A stretch of 64,000 nucleotides of DNA, taken from NCBI RefSeq assembly GCF_002128405.1, contig NZ_NETJ01000001.1, forward strand, positions 682,001-746,000, in the 5' to 3' direction. Below the pieces are notes generated by a model that saw only the letters and a list, made by a program, of their open reading frames with translations, made no database searches and was not told the origin of the DNA. The DNA is from Gottfriedia solisilvae (GTDB lineage: Bacteria > Bacillota > Bacilli > Bacillales > Bacillaceae_G). Shown in pieces: positions 8,129 through 16,953 of the stretch. The position numbers and the translations under genes were made by a program. Numbering within the stretch: the first letter of the stretch is position 1; each line of letters begins with the position of its first letter.

Positions 8129-8450
8129 TCATGTTCACTCCTTTATCACACTCTCTATCCTATAAACGTATTAAGAAGGATAAAAAGATACGGGGTCAAA
8201 AAGTTTTTTTTATTTAATGTATGTAATTTATTTAAAAATTCTTCTATCATTATCTTTTGATTTATACTTTATAGCATACTAACAAGGAAAAAATAATTAG
8301 CAACTTATTGGAGTAGGCAGAATTAATATTAAATTATTCACCTTATTGACTCATTATAACACCGAATACTTTCCCTTTACTTTAATTAACTTTCAACTAA
8401 AAAAGCAACAACCCAAGAGAGTTGTTGCTTTTTTTTGAAAAATACTTAGT
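8129..8450. other. Intergenic region upstream of the sigma factor gene
   Basis: About 320 bases without a gene. On the minus strand a TTGACC hexamer (8194-8199) about 66 bases before the sigma factor start is a possible -35 element; no convincing -10 at normal spacing was found. The left end carries the terminator of the S9 peptidase unit. Nothing else is seen. Confidence 0.4.
8399..8436. terminator. Strong bidirectional intrinsic terminator
   Basis: AAAAAGCAACAA and TTGTTGCTTTTT form a 10-12-bp stem around a short loop, with A and T runs on the two flanks. It lies directly after the stop of the S9 peptidase gene on the minus strand and also insulates the sigma factor promoter region. Confidence 0.85.
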
Positions 8451-10442
8451 TTAATTGCGACGATCATCAAACCATCCGATTAAATGCTGCAAGCGTTCTA
8501 AGCGGTGTTTTGGTTTTCCAGAGCGAGAAAGATCATGATTTTCATCCGGGAAACGTACTAGTTTTGTTTCCACTCCTAGACGTTTTAGAGCAATATACCA
8601 TTGTTCTGCTTGCTCCATTGGACAGCGTAAGTCTTGTTCACTGTGCATGATCAGGATCGGTGTTTTCACATTACGTGCATGATGAAGTGGTGATATCTCT
8701 AAAAGCTTAATCGCATCGTCCCATAAATCAGCATGTCCATGCTGCCATTCTGTGAAAAAGAAACCAATATCACTTGTGCCGTAGAAGCTATGCCAGTTAC
8801 AAATACTGCGTTGCGTAACAGCTGCTTTAAAGCGATCTGTACGTGTAACAATGACGTTGGTCATGTATCCACCGTAACTGCCACCTGTCACAAATAAATT
8901 ATCATGGTCGATGTAGTCATAGTTTTCTAAACCATAATCTAGACCCGCCATTATATCTTCATAATCCATGCCACCGTAATCACCGATAACAGCATTAACA
9001 AACTCATGGCCATAGCCTTGACTTCCTCTTGGGTTTGTATATAGTACTACATATCCTTTAGAGGCCATTAATTGCATTTCATGATGTAACCCATTTCCAT
9101 AAGCTGTTGCGGGTCCCCCATGAATTTGGAGGATCAATGGATATTTTTTTCCTTCTTCAAAACCATATGGCTTCAGAATCCAGCCTTCAATTTCCTTATT
9201 ATCTGTACTTTTGTATTGAAAATTTTCAGGAGAACTTAAAAAGACCTCGGCAAAAAGTTCTTGATTCCAATCAGTTAATTTACAAAATTTATTCATTTCA
9301 TGTAAATCTTGAGTAACCAGGTCTCCTGGAGAATGAGGAGTAGCAAGAACAAGTAAAGCTTGGTCATCATTTACAATATCATAAGAAGTAACGACTGAAT
9401 CATTTGGAGAAAGTGGAGACGAAACTTCACCATCCAAATTCACACTAAATAACTGACAATCTCCACCAACGGTTGCATTAAAGTAAATAGTATAGCTAGC
9501 CTGGTCCCAAATAAGTCGTTGCTCTGCTGTATCATACTTTGCATCAACACCAACAAGATTTCCAACTGTATAATCAAATGTTTCTGTTAAATTTGTCAAT
9601 TCACCCGTCTCAATAGAAAACAGTAGAACATTCGCATTTCCCTGACTTCTTTCACCACGAGCATGCCCAACAACAGTTAGCCATTTGCCGTCTGGTGAAA
9701 CTGTAGGTGCCATAATATATCCATTTGCTTGATAGAAGAGTGTCTCTTCTTTTGAGTCAATATCAAACTTCCAAATCGCAGGAAGGTAACCCCACTCTTT
9801 ATCTTCTGCTTTCGTACCAATATAGAATACGCTTTTCCCATCAGGGGTAAAACGAGGTTGGGAAAAATCATGCTCCCCATCTGTAATCTTCCGATAAGAC
9901 TTTGACCCGATATCAAATAAATACACATGCTTATGTTCATCACTATAAATACCAGCTCCATCACCTTTGTAACGAAGTCTAGTAATTACCTTTACATCAC
10001 TTTTTTCTTCCTTCTTCTCTTCTTCGTTTGAAAGTTTGAATTCTCCATTGATCGTAAGTGCAAGCTGATTTCCATCTGGTGACCATGTAAAATCCCCAAT
10101 TCCTTGCTTAACGTCTGTCAATTGGATTGCTTCACCACCATCAATATGTAAAAGCCAAACTTGATTTTTTCCAGTTCGATTAGAACGAAATGCAAGCTTT
10201 GATCCATCAGGTGACCACTTTGGTGATGTATCTTTTACTAAGCTTTCTTTTATATAATGAGAAGTAAACTTTCTACCTTCCCCGTTTAAATCAGTTATGT
10301 AGATAAAAGAGTAGTACCCATCTTTTTCTTGATCAACATGTGTTAAAACATAGGCAATCTTGTCTTTCTTTGGGGATAATTGGGGATCTCCAACAAATTT
10401 AAATTTACATAAATCCTCTGCGGTAATTGGACGTTTTGACAT
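8451..10442 (-). CDS. S9 family prolyl oligopeptidase/acylaminoacyl-peptidase, 663 aa
   Basis: Two-domain serine peptidase. The N-terminal ~390 residues contain repeated propeller motifs such as WSPDGSKLAFRSNRTG, FTWSPDGNQLALTI and FTPDGKSVFYIGT, typical of the WD40-like PD40 gate. The C-terminal alpha/beta hydrolase domain has the oxyanion motif LQIHGGPATAYGNG and the triad Ser522 (GGSYGGYM), Asp604 (HSEQDLRC) and His636 (DENHDLSR). Such enzymes release N-terminal residues or acylated amino acids from short peptides in the cytoplasm; no signal peptide is present. Bacillus YuxL is a likely relative. AGGAGG precedes the ATG. Monocistronic. Confidence 0.93.
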   Translation of the reverse strand: MSKRPITAEDLCKFKFVGDPQLSPKKDKIAYVLTHVDQEKDGYYSFIYITDLNGEGRKFTSHYIKESLVKDTSPKWSPDGSKLAFRSNRTGKNQVWLLHIDGGEAIQLTDVKQGIGDFTWSPDGNQLALTINGEFKLSNEEEKKEEKSDVKVITRLRYKGDGAGIYSDEHKHVYLFDIGSKSYRKITDGEHDFSQPRFTPDGKSVFYIGTKAEDKEWGYLPAIWKFDIDSKEETLFYQANGYIMAPTVSPDGKWLTVVGHARGERSQGNANVLLFSIETGELTNLTETFDYTVGNLVGVDAKYDTAEQRLIWDQASYTIYFNATVGGDCQLFSVNLDGEVSSPLSPNDSVVTSYDIVNDDQALLVLATPHSPGDLVTQDLHEMNKFCKLTDWNQELFAEVFLSSPENFQYKSTDNKEIEGWILKPYGFEEGKKYPLILQIHGGPATAYGNGLHHEMQLMASKGYVVLYTNPRGSQGYGHEFVNAVIGDYGGMDYEDIMAGLDYGLENYDYIDHDNLFVTGGSYGGYMTNVIVTRTDRFKAAVTQRSICNWHSFYGTSDIGFFFTEWQHGHADLWDDAIKLLEISPLHHARNVKTPILIMHSEQDLRCPMEQAEQWYIALKRLGVETKLVRFPDENHDLSRSGKPKHRLERLQHLIGWFDDRRN

Positions 10443-10609
10443 TCTACTTTCCTCCTTATTTAGGAATATACAAGTCTATCTTAGCATTTTGAAAATTGAA
10501 GTAAAGTCATTTTTCTGTATTTTCTAAATTAAAAGAATATTTATATCTTTAGATAGTATTAAAGATAAATAATTTAAATTCCTCTCCATAATATCCCGTT
10601 ATATATGTT

Positions 10610-11557
10610 TTAAAATTGTTCACCTGTCATAACAGTCATGAATTCTTTATAGAATTTCTCGTAATTGTAACTAACCGCAATTCTATGTTTAGGACGATTT
10701 CCGAATGTATCCGGATTTGTCGTAACTCGAAAGTCGCCGATACTTTGTCCTCTATTTTCTTCAACAGTGTTAACTAATACCGAAGAAGAGAAATATGAAA
10801 AAATATCATCTCGCTTGATTCCAATCATCGTTAAAGCATCATGGACAGGACTTCCTTTTATACCAGGTACCATTTTTTGATAAAATTGATAATAATAATA
10901 ATCTAGTAAAGTCTTTAAAAACTTAGTTTTACCTTTTGAATGAATATAATTGACCATTTCAGGTGTAACAATAGCAGTTTGGGTTACATTTAATGGATAA
11001 ATAGTTAGATTTTGTGCATATTTCATCACTATATTGGCAGCAATTGGATCCCCATAAAAATTAGCTTCTGCTATTGGCGTAACATTGCCTGGATACAGAA
11101 AAGCACCACCCATAATATAATAAGAATGGACATTTTTCATTGTTTCTTCATATAAGAGAAATAATGTTGCCAATGACGTTAATCTTCCAGTATTTACAAT
11201 GATAATTTCATTTTTGTATTGCTCAATCAACTCAAGGATATCAAAGAAATTCTCGAACTTTGTAATCCCCAATTGTGGTTGAATTGGGCCTAGGCCAAAT
11301 TGTCCGTGAACTTCCGGATAAAAGGTTGCTCCCTTTGCTGTCATTGGTTTATCAGCGCCACCAAATACTTTTATATGTTCTTTCCCAACGCTTTTCAGTA
11401 AAAAACGAACATTTCGAACCGTTTCCTCTTTTGGAACATTTCCGTAGTCTGCAACAATTCCAATTACCTCGATTTCCTCTGTCAGATGGGCATAAGTCAA
11501 TGCGACCGTATCATCTATGCCAAAATCTCCAAAGTATAATACCCTTTTTACCATCAT
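10610..11557 (-). CDS. Inosine-uridine preferring nucleoside hydrolase family protein, 315 aa
   Basis: The N-terminus LYFGDFGIDDTVAL is the calcium-binding signature of the IUNH family (usually D-x-D-P-G-x-D-D; here the first Asp is replaced but the metal-binding Asp pair is kept). Further family features are EANFYGDPIAANIVM near residue 165 and the conserved His-Asp of SPVHDALTM near 230. These enzymes split ribonucleosides into base and ribose. The divergent first motif means a different substrate is possible. AAAGGAG is followed by two adjacent ATG codons; the second has the better spacing (7 bases), so the true start may be one codon later. No linked transporter. Confidence 0.85.
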   Translation of the reverse strand: MMVKRVLYFGDFGIDDTVALTYAHLTEEIEVIGIVADYGNVPKEETVRNVRFLLKSVGKEHIKVFGGADKPMTAKGATFYPEVHGQFGLGPIQPQLGITKFENFFDILELIEQYKNEIIIVNTGRLTSLATLFLLYEETMKNVHSYYIMGGAFLYPGNVTPIAEANFYGDPIAANIVMKYAQNLTIYPLNVTQTAIVTPEMVNYIHSKGKTKFLKTLLDYYYYQFYQKMVPGIKGSPVHDALTMIGIKRDDIFSYFSSSVLVNTVEENRGQSIGDFRVTTNPDTFGNRPKHRIAVSYNYEKFYKEFMTVMTGEQF

Positions 11558-11886
11558 AATTCTCCTTTATCATTACCCCTATTAAAGGGAGTTAATATCA
11601 TATAAGGAAGTATAGGTATGTTTTACTTTCTCATTATCTATAAATATACTTTCGTTGCGTATTAAACAGAACAGATCACTTTTCGAATCCTGCAATTATT
11701 TAAAAGGTTGAACTTCCTTAATTCTGCACACTTATGTACTCAGGACTTGTGCCACATATTTTTGGTATCATTTCTTTCAATTCTCCTATTAGATCATTTT
11801 TGTATTAACATGCAGAATAGTTAAAAAAGAAATGATAAAATATATGTAAATAAAATAGTTAATAGTTTAGAAAGGTGTGCAAAACG
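11558..11886. other. Divergent intergenic region
   Basis: About 330 bases between the minus-strand nucleoside hydrolase gene and the plus-strand alkylation repair gene, so it should hold both promoters. Sequence is AT-rich. I see no clear operator, riboswitch or short open frame with a ribosome binding site. Confidence 0.4.
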
Positions 11887-12594
11887 ATGGATTTTGAAAT
11901 GGTTATGCAGGAATTGGAGACGCTCGGTAAAGAACGCACGAAAAAAACTTACATAAGTAATGGAGCACATGAGCCACTTTTTGGAGTAGCTACCGGCGCA
12001 ATGAAGCCACTTTCAAAAAAAATAAAGAAAAACCAGCCTTTAGCTGATCAGCTTTACGCTACTGGGAATTACGATGCCATGTATTTTGCGGGAGTCATTG
12101 CAGATCCTATGATCATGACAGAAGCAGATTTTGAGCGATGGATTGATACCGCATATTTCTATATGCTATCAGACTATGTAGTTGCTGTAACCTTAGCAGA
12201 AACTGATATTGCTCAAGAAGTTGCAGATAAATGGATTGCAAGCGGAGAAGAACTAAAAATGTCAGCGGGTTGGAGCTGTTACTGTTGGCTATTAGGTAAT
12301 CGCCCCGACACGGAATTCAGCGCTAGTAAGATTTCAGATATGCTTGATTTAGTTAAAAACACGATTCTCGATTCTCCTGATCGAACAAAATCGGCAATGA
12401 ACAATTTTGTTTACACTGTCGCTATTTCATATATACCACAACATGATAAAGCAGTAGAAACCGCTATGGAAATCGGACCAATCGAAATCAAGCGTGAAAA
12501 GAAAAAGAACGGCATCCTCCATGCTTCTCAAAATATTCAAAAGGATCTAGATAGAGGTTTGAAGGGTTTTAAACGTAAACATGTAAGATGTTAG
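11887..12594 (+). CDS. DNA alkylation repair protein (AlkD-like HEAT-repeat family), 235 aa
   Basis: Sequence features match the DNA alkylation repair enzyme family built of HEAT-like helical repeats: LETLGKERTKKTYISNGAHE at the N-terminus, then GVATGAMKPLSKKIKKNQPL, ADQLYATGNYDAMYFAGVIA and the helix-rich remainder, with a basic C-terminus LKGFKRKHVRC. AlkC/AlkD glycosylases remove 3-methyl and 7-methyl purines; catalytic residues were not verified here. The longer frame begins with GTG four codons upstream, but AAAGGTG is placed 9 bases before the internal ATG, which is used here. Single gene on the plus strand followed by a hairpin. Confidence 0.8.
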   Translation: MDFEMVMQELETLGKERTKKTYISNGAHEPLFGVATGAMKPLSKKIKKNQPLADQLYATGNYDAMYFAGVIADPMIMTEADFERWIDTAYFYMLSDYVVAVTLAETDIAQEVADKWIASGEELKMSAGWSCYCWLLGNRPDTEFSASKISDMLDLVKNTILDSPDRTKSAMNNFVYTVAISYIPQHDKAVETAMEIGPIEIKREKKKNGILHASQNIQKDLDRGLKGFKRKHVRC

Positions 12595-12642
12595 GATATA
12601 AGGGTATGAAACTAACTCTTGAATGAGTTATATAATGTCTTA

Positions 12643-12662
12643 GGAGCTGTGAAAACAGCTCC
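12643..12662 (+). terminator. Hairpin terminator
   Basis: GGAGCTGT-GAAA-ACAGCTCC forms a perfect 8-bp stem with a GNRA tetraloop. The T run after it is weak, so termination may be incomplete or assisted. It lies 50 bases downstream of the alkylation repair gene. Confidence 0.6.
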
Positions 12663-12666
12663 CTAT

Positions 12667-12975
12667 TTACGTTTTGGATGTGGTTGATAAATGATTATTT
12701 TCTATTCTTATAAAGAAATAACTAATTAAATAGCTCAGACTGGTGATTCCAAATATAGCAAATATTCCAGGTGTCATCGCAAAATAGAAACTAATGGTGA
12801 TCGACCAAATAAAAGATAATAACATGAAACTTTTCTTGGAAGTTAAAGATGCATAAATCATTAAGCAGGCAGGAAGAAACAACGAAAAAAGCGTGCTTAT
12901 ATTTACACCTATTTCTTTAACATTTGAGTAAGGATTAAAACAGTTTAGAATGACCCATAAGATCATACTGATCAA
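12667..12975 (-). CDS. Small membrane protein (3 helices or more), start uncertain
   Basis: The 102-residue frame from TTG contains hydrophobic segments MILWVILNCFN, IGVNISTLFSLFLPACLMIYAS, FMLLSFIWSITISFYFAM and GIFAIFGITSLSYLISYFF. No family recognised. The TTG start lacks a good ribosome binding site and would cut the first helix in half. The open frame continues upstream to KPSVILGVLSGLISMILW, and an AAAAGGGGG site lies a few bases before two ATA codons at 13009-13014, as if an ATG had mutated or a rare ATA start is used. It follows the 2H phosphoesterase gene by 40-80 bases and may be the third gene of that operon. Confidence 0.6.
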   Translation of the reverse strand: MISMILWVILNCFNPYSNVKEIGVNISTLFSLFLPACLMIYASLTSKKSFMLLSFIWSITISFYFAMTPGIFAIFGITSLSYLISYFFIRIENNHLSTTSKT

Positions 12976-13054
12976 ACCTGATAATACCCCTAAGATAACG
13001 GAAGGTTTTATTATTTTGGTCCCCCTTTTATCATTTTTGTATTTCGATTATTAT

Positions 13055-13594
13055 TTATAATCTATTTTGTAAAGGAATATCCAAATGTTTTATGTATTTG
13101 TTTGCTTCAACTTCTTGATATACTCTGATAAAATTGACCTCGAATGTCGGATAAGGACTTAATTCTCTAACTGCATTATCACCAATATCTTTTAATTCCT
13201 TACTTGTTAATCCAAAGTTTGTTTGTCCTAATGTAAGATGTGGTACATAATCCTCTAACTCCATATACTTTTTAATTAAATTATGTTCTGGAGCAACTAC
13301 GTTCACAATTTCTCGGTGCAATTCATCAATATTTTCTGAATCAACACTTAAATAAAGCACACTCTCTCCAAAGTATTTTGGTTCATTTAATGATACGTGA
13401 AATGATGAAAAACTTTTACTTACTATTTTCACTTTGGTTAACCAATCTTTGTCTGAGGTTAATCCACCTTGAGCCTTTACTGTAATATGTGGCTCAACAA
13501 CATTGAAAAGATCATTATTTCCCCATTGTTGTTGGAATTTTAGTATTCTTTTCTTTATGTCTTCTGGAGGTACGATACCAATAAAATACTGCAT
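13055..13594 (-). CDS. 2'-5' RNA ligase/2H phosphoesterase family protein, 179 aa
   Basis: Two HxTx motifs define the 2H phosphoesterase superfamily: HITV (about residue 41, in VEPHITVKAQGG) and HLTL (about residue 123, in YVPHLTLGQTNFG). Members open or form 2',3'-cyclic or 2'-5' phosphodiester bonds in RNA or small nucleotides. The length fits the YjcG/LigT group. An AAGGGG site supports the start. It lies 19 bases behind a nucleotidyltransferase gene, so the two are co-transcribed. The natural substrate is not predictable. Confidence 0.85.
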   Translation of the reverse strand: MQYFIGIVPPEDIKKRILKFQQQWGNNDLFNVVEPHITVKAQGGLTSDKDWLTKVKIVSKSFSSFHVSLNEPKYFGESVLYLSVDSENIDELHREIVNVVAPEHNLIKKYMELEDYVPHLTLGQTNFGLTSKELKDIGDNAVRELSPYPTFEVNFIRVYQEVEANKYIKHLDIPLQNRL

Positions 13595-13613
13595 ATTTCT
13601 TTCCCCTTTTATA

Positions 13614-14381
13614 TTACTCGTTCATCAGCAGATGATAATTTTCATCATTCGGTTTAAATGGACTTTCATTCAAGATAAAGAAAAATAAATCTTTTATCTC
13701 ATCTGCTGATTGGATGACAGCTTCTTTCGTTGTATTTTTTGGATAAGTACCCAAAAATGTGTTAATAAAATTCGACTCTAATGTTTCATAAGCTTTAAAC
13801 TGATGGAGTTTTTTTTCTTCATTGAAAGCTTGGACTATTAGTGTAAGCTTTCTCATTTCCTCGAGCATCTGCAATGCATAGATTATGTTATTCCTTTTTA
13901 TCTCGATGTTACATTTCTTTCGAAAGTACAAAAATTTGAATGCAATGTCATTATCAATTGTATATTTTATGGATTTTCCTATAAACTGGCGGTGTTCATC
14001 CATCATTTTTCTTTCCACCTGACCTGATCGGTCAAAAACAATTTTCCACAAGGGTGATTTCACATTTAAATCGTTTGTTGCTAAAACTGAAACATTTAAT
14101 TCAAGTCCATTTTTTAGAAAAGCAATTAGCAAATATATTCCTTCTTGAAGTGTTACCTCTTTAATAAAAAATGAACCTAGCTCTTCAAGAGTCTGAATAA
14201 TAATTTCTTTTGCACTTTCTACAGCAACTGCTGTTGAGACCATTAAATCTATATCAGAATACTTGTCTCTATATCCAGTCACACCTGAACCTAATTGGAT
14301 GATTCCCTCTATTGAGACTGACTGTTTTAGCTTGTTTACTAAACTGATAAAATACAATTCTCTTTCTTCTGAACTATACAT
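13614..14381 (-). CDS. Nucleotidyltransferase domain protein, 255 aa
   Basis: Residues 20-43 read IIQLGSGVTGYRDKYSDIDLM, the GS...DxD active-site motif of the polymerase-beta-like nucleotidyltransferase fold, with a third acidic position probable further on (LNVSVLATND). The C-terminal ~120 residues are helical, as in aminoglycoside adenylyltransferases (AadK/LinB-like). It should transfer a nucleotide to a small molecule, protein or RNA in the cytoplasm. First gene of a short operon with a 2H phosphoesterase and a small membrane protein. A GGTGGG site precedes the ATG. Antibiotic modification is one possibility among several. Confidence 0.75.
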   Translation of the reverse strand: MYSSEERELYFISLVNKLKQSVSIEGIIQLGSGVTGYRDKYSDIDLMVSTAVAVESAKEIIIQTLEELGSFFIKEVTLQEGIYLLIAFLKNGLELNVSVLATNDLNVKSPLWKIVFDRSGQVERKMMDEHRQFIGKSIKYTIDNDIAFKFLYFRKKCNIEIKRNNIIYALQMLEEMRKLTLIVQAFNEEKKLHQFKAYETLESNFINTFLGTYPKNTTKEAVIQSADEIKDLFFFILNESPFKPNDENYHLLMNE

Positions 14382-14490
14382 TTCCCACCACTTCTTTTCA
14401 TATTAAATGATCACCAAAAATATATTACTATTTTAATTCTATTGATTTCATAAAAATCCTTCCCTCTTAAATCACTCAGCCAAACAACAA

Positions 14491-14518
14491 AAAAGGAGCT
14501 GAATATTTTTTCAGCTCC
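14491..14518 (-). terminator. Intrinsic terminator overlapping a stop codon
   Basis: On the minus strand GGAGCTGA-loop-TCAGCTCC forms a perfect 8-bp stem followed by TTTTTT. The TGA stop of the 169-residue gene (14511-14513) lies inside the first arm, so a ribosome finishing this gene would cover the hairpin. Confidence 0.85.
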
Positions 14519-15020
14519 TACAATATCTTTTTTCAACAAATAAATAATGCAATATATAAATTCTTATATGTTCATGAATGAGATATTCACTGTATAAATT
14601 AGGATAATTTTTAATTTCTTCTTCTAGAAACTTATATTCGTCGAAAGTATCGAAAAAGGATTTATTCAACAACTCGAATAAATTTTTTTGATAAATTTCT
14701 TTAGTCTTTCCTTTAACAATATAATAGAAACTAGCATTGATCGTCATCCAATAAGAACTCAAATCGAAATTAAGAGTATCATCCTCTAAGAAGTAATCAT
14801 AAAAATAATTATATAATTTTTGGGCATCTCGATAAGGAAAGGGATTATTAAGTTTCTTTCCTAATATTAATATTTCATTCATAATAAACGATTGTTTTTC
14901 GGTCATTACTAGTTTTAAAAAATTATGGAGGTATCTACCCAGACCAATAGATAATTTCTCACTTCTCATATTTTTAAGTGGATCTAAATGATCAATACTT
15001 TGCCATTTCCATGTCGTCAA
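14511..15020 (-). CDS. Hypothetical helical protein, 169 aa
   Basis: I do not recognise the family. The protein is soluble, rich in aromatic residues and predicted mostly helical (YNYFYDYFLEDDTLNFDLSS, IYILHYLFVEKRYCRS). Translation probably begins at TTG: a GGTGATG site lies 5 bases upstream and no ATG with a better site exists before residue 18. Sequence of this kind is seen in small Bacillus proteins of unknown function near polymorphic-toxin immunity genes, but no toxin is adjacent here. It ends within its own terminator. Confidence 0.6.
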   Translation of the reverse strand: MTTWKWQSIDHLDPLKNMRSEKLSIGLGRYLHNFLKLVMTEKQSFIMNEILILGKKLNNPFPYRDAQKLYNYFYDYFLEDDTLNFDLSSYWMTINASFYYIVKGKTKEIYQKNLFELLNKSFFDTFDEYKFLEEEIKNYPNLYSEYLIHEHIRIYILHYLFVEKRYCRS

Positions 15021-15204
15021 ATTTACATCACCATATGTATTTTTTATTTAATTATAACATTTCTTTCTTAACTGTCAGTAATACATATCAACTCTTTTAA
15101 ACTATTTTAATTTGATAATAATGAAGAAGAGCATGTTTTAATAAAGATTCATAAAACCTGCCCTTCTATTATTTAACTTTTATAAATATTATTCTATTAA
15201 TAAT

Positions 15205-16749
15205 TTACTTTTTCTCTGTCGTTAAAGGTTCGACTTCATGTCCAGTTTTTAAATCAATCACTTTCGTAGAATTAGAAGGTACTGGAATTGATTTGCTATT
15301 TGGTGGTTGTTTTTTCTTTTCTACCCATTCTTCAAGTAAATCAAATGATTGATAAACATAAGGGAGAAGTGGTTGTAGCTCTTTCTTTTGGTCGGTAGCT
15401 GCGTTCCAAACAAGACTGTCAACGTGGTTGGCTTTTTCAATCGTATAAAGACGATGATTTTTGGCTTTTCCTGATTCCTTTACCAATTTTTCATATGGTG
15501 TTGCATGGACTGATGGGAAAATAAGTGTATCAAGTGAACCAGTTAAGCTAATTAAAGGTACATTAATATCTCCAGTATTTTCGATTTTCTTTACGTTTTC
15601 TTTCACTGATGATGGACGAGATTGATAGTTATAGTCATTAAAAATCCAATCATATTGACGGTCTCTAAGGCCGTTTGTAAAGTTCAAATAATTTTTCCAT
15701 GGTATACGATTTTCTGCACTCGGGTCAAACTCATCACGATAAATGTTTAATGTAATAAACCAATAAATTTGATCATGATAATTCCATAGTTGCTCAGAGC
15801 CTTTCGGTAATCCAGAATTATACATTTCTTGAATTGCCTCTTCTTTTTCAGTACCTGTTCCATATAATGCTTTTTCTGCATTATTTACGACTGGTGTTAA
15901 GGAACTTATTAAATTAGGTTCATTCGCTCTCCATAGAACGCCTTCCCAATCGATTCCTCCATCATACAAAGCTGGTTCTCCGGTTTTCTTTTTCCCATCA
16001 TTTTCAAGAGCGTAACGAACTACATATCCACCGTTTGAAATTCCCATCGCATACGTTGGTACTTTATGTTTTTTGTGAACGAGTTTACTTGCTGGATTAC
16101 GCTTATCATTTTTATCAATTAGTTTGTCTGCGTGATTTTCAATTAAATATTTTTGAGCAGCTTTTGTCACTTCTCGGAATCTTTTATTCCATTCTGCAAC
16201 ACTATCTTCTTCATCCCATAATGCATTTTTAGATTTTGCTAATGAATCTAATGGGTCAACTTCACCTTGTGTTCCCTTATCTGAAGCTGCAAATGCATAT
16301 CCTTTTGCTAGGACATAATCACTAAATAATAAATCTGTTGCGGTTTCACTTCGAGTTGCTGGGATCCCTGAAACAACCAATTTCCCATTCCAATTTTCAG
16401 GAACGCGAATTAAAAACTTTGAATCTTCAAACATACCATTAATTTGTGTGCCCTTTACTTCTGCAGGTTTATACATTTTATACCAACCAGTTCCCGCATC
16501 TTTATTTCCCCAGTTATATGGCGTTAATCCCATGTTTCCAAACTCAATCGCTGCATTATATTGAATTGGATTTTTTGTTGTAAGCCAATTGCCACTTACA
16601 CCATCAAACTGCGTAACTTTCACATCATGTGCTCCTGGAATAATAGTTCTTGATGTTGCAGAATAAGCCTTCTCATTAAAAAAACTTACAGATGGACTTG
16701 TCAATAATAGAATCGAAGCAGCTCCTAAAATCAATAATCTCTTTTTCAT
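15205..16749 (-). CDS. Secreted alpha/beta hydrolase, 514 aa
   Basis: The N-terminus [20 protein letters not shown] with a probable cut after KAYSA is a Sec signal peptide. A lipase-box G-x-S-x-G is visible as [12 protein letters not shown] (about residue 240), and an Asp and His that could complete a triad occur late ([11 protein letters not shown] and [10 protein letters not shown]). The large size and pattern suggest an extracellular esterase; the 3-hydroxybutyrate oligomer hydrolase and tannase-like families are candidates, not confirmed. The C-terminus is Pro/Ser/Lys-rich. AAGGGAG is too close to the first ATG (2 bases), so the ATG three codons later is preferred. Monocistronic. Confidence 0.75.
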   Translation of the reverse strand: MKKRLLILGAASILLLTSPSVSFFNEKAYSATSRTIIPGAHDVKVTQFDGVSGNWLTTKNPIQYNAAIEFGNMGLTPYNWGNKDAGTGWYKMYKPAEVKGTQINGMFEDSKFLIRVPENWNGKLVVSGIPATRSETATDLLFSDYVLAKGYAFAASDKGTQGEVDPLDSLAKSKNALWDEEDSVAEWNKRFREVTKAAQKYLIENHADKLIDKNDKRNPASKLVHKKHKVPTYAMGISNGGYVVRYALENDGKKKTGEPALYDGGIDWEGVLWRANEPNLISSLTPVVNNAEKALYGTGTEKEEAIQEMYNSGLPKGSEQLWNYHDQIYWFITLNIYRDEFDPSAENRIPWKNYLNFTNGLRDRQYDWIFNDYNYQSRPSSVKENVKKIENTGDINVPLISLTGSLDTLIFPSVHATPYEKLVKESGKAKNHRLYTIEKANHVDSLVWNAATDQKKELQPLLPYVYQSFDLLEEWVEKKKQPPNSKSIPVPSNSTKVIDLKTGHEVEPLTTEKK

Positions 16750-16875
16750 CTCTATCATTCTCCCTTATAAAAATGAATCTAGTCCTATCTAACTTTTCTA
16801 TATTTTAGAATCATTACCTTCATCAATCAGTAATTAGATAAAAATTGAGTCTTTATTACTAAGAACCTTTTACAG

Positions 16876-16906
16876 AAAAAAAGCTGCACGAAAGCAGCTT
16901 TTTTTC
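16876..16906. terminator. Terminator of the mannitol operon
   Basis: AAAAAAGCTGC and GCAGCTTTTTT form a 10-bp or longer stem with a 5-base loop, followed by T on either strand. It lies 48 bases downstream of mtlD. Confidence 0.85.
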
Positions 16907-16953
16907 TGAAATGAAAGAATAGGTTATAATTAAATTTGGATTTAGTAAAATTA

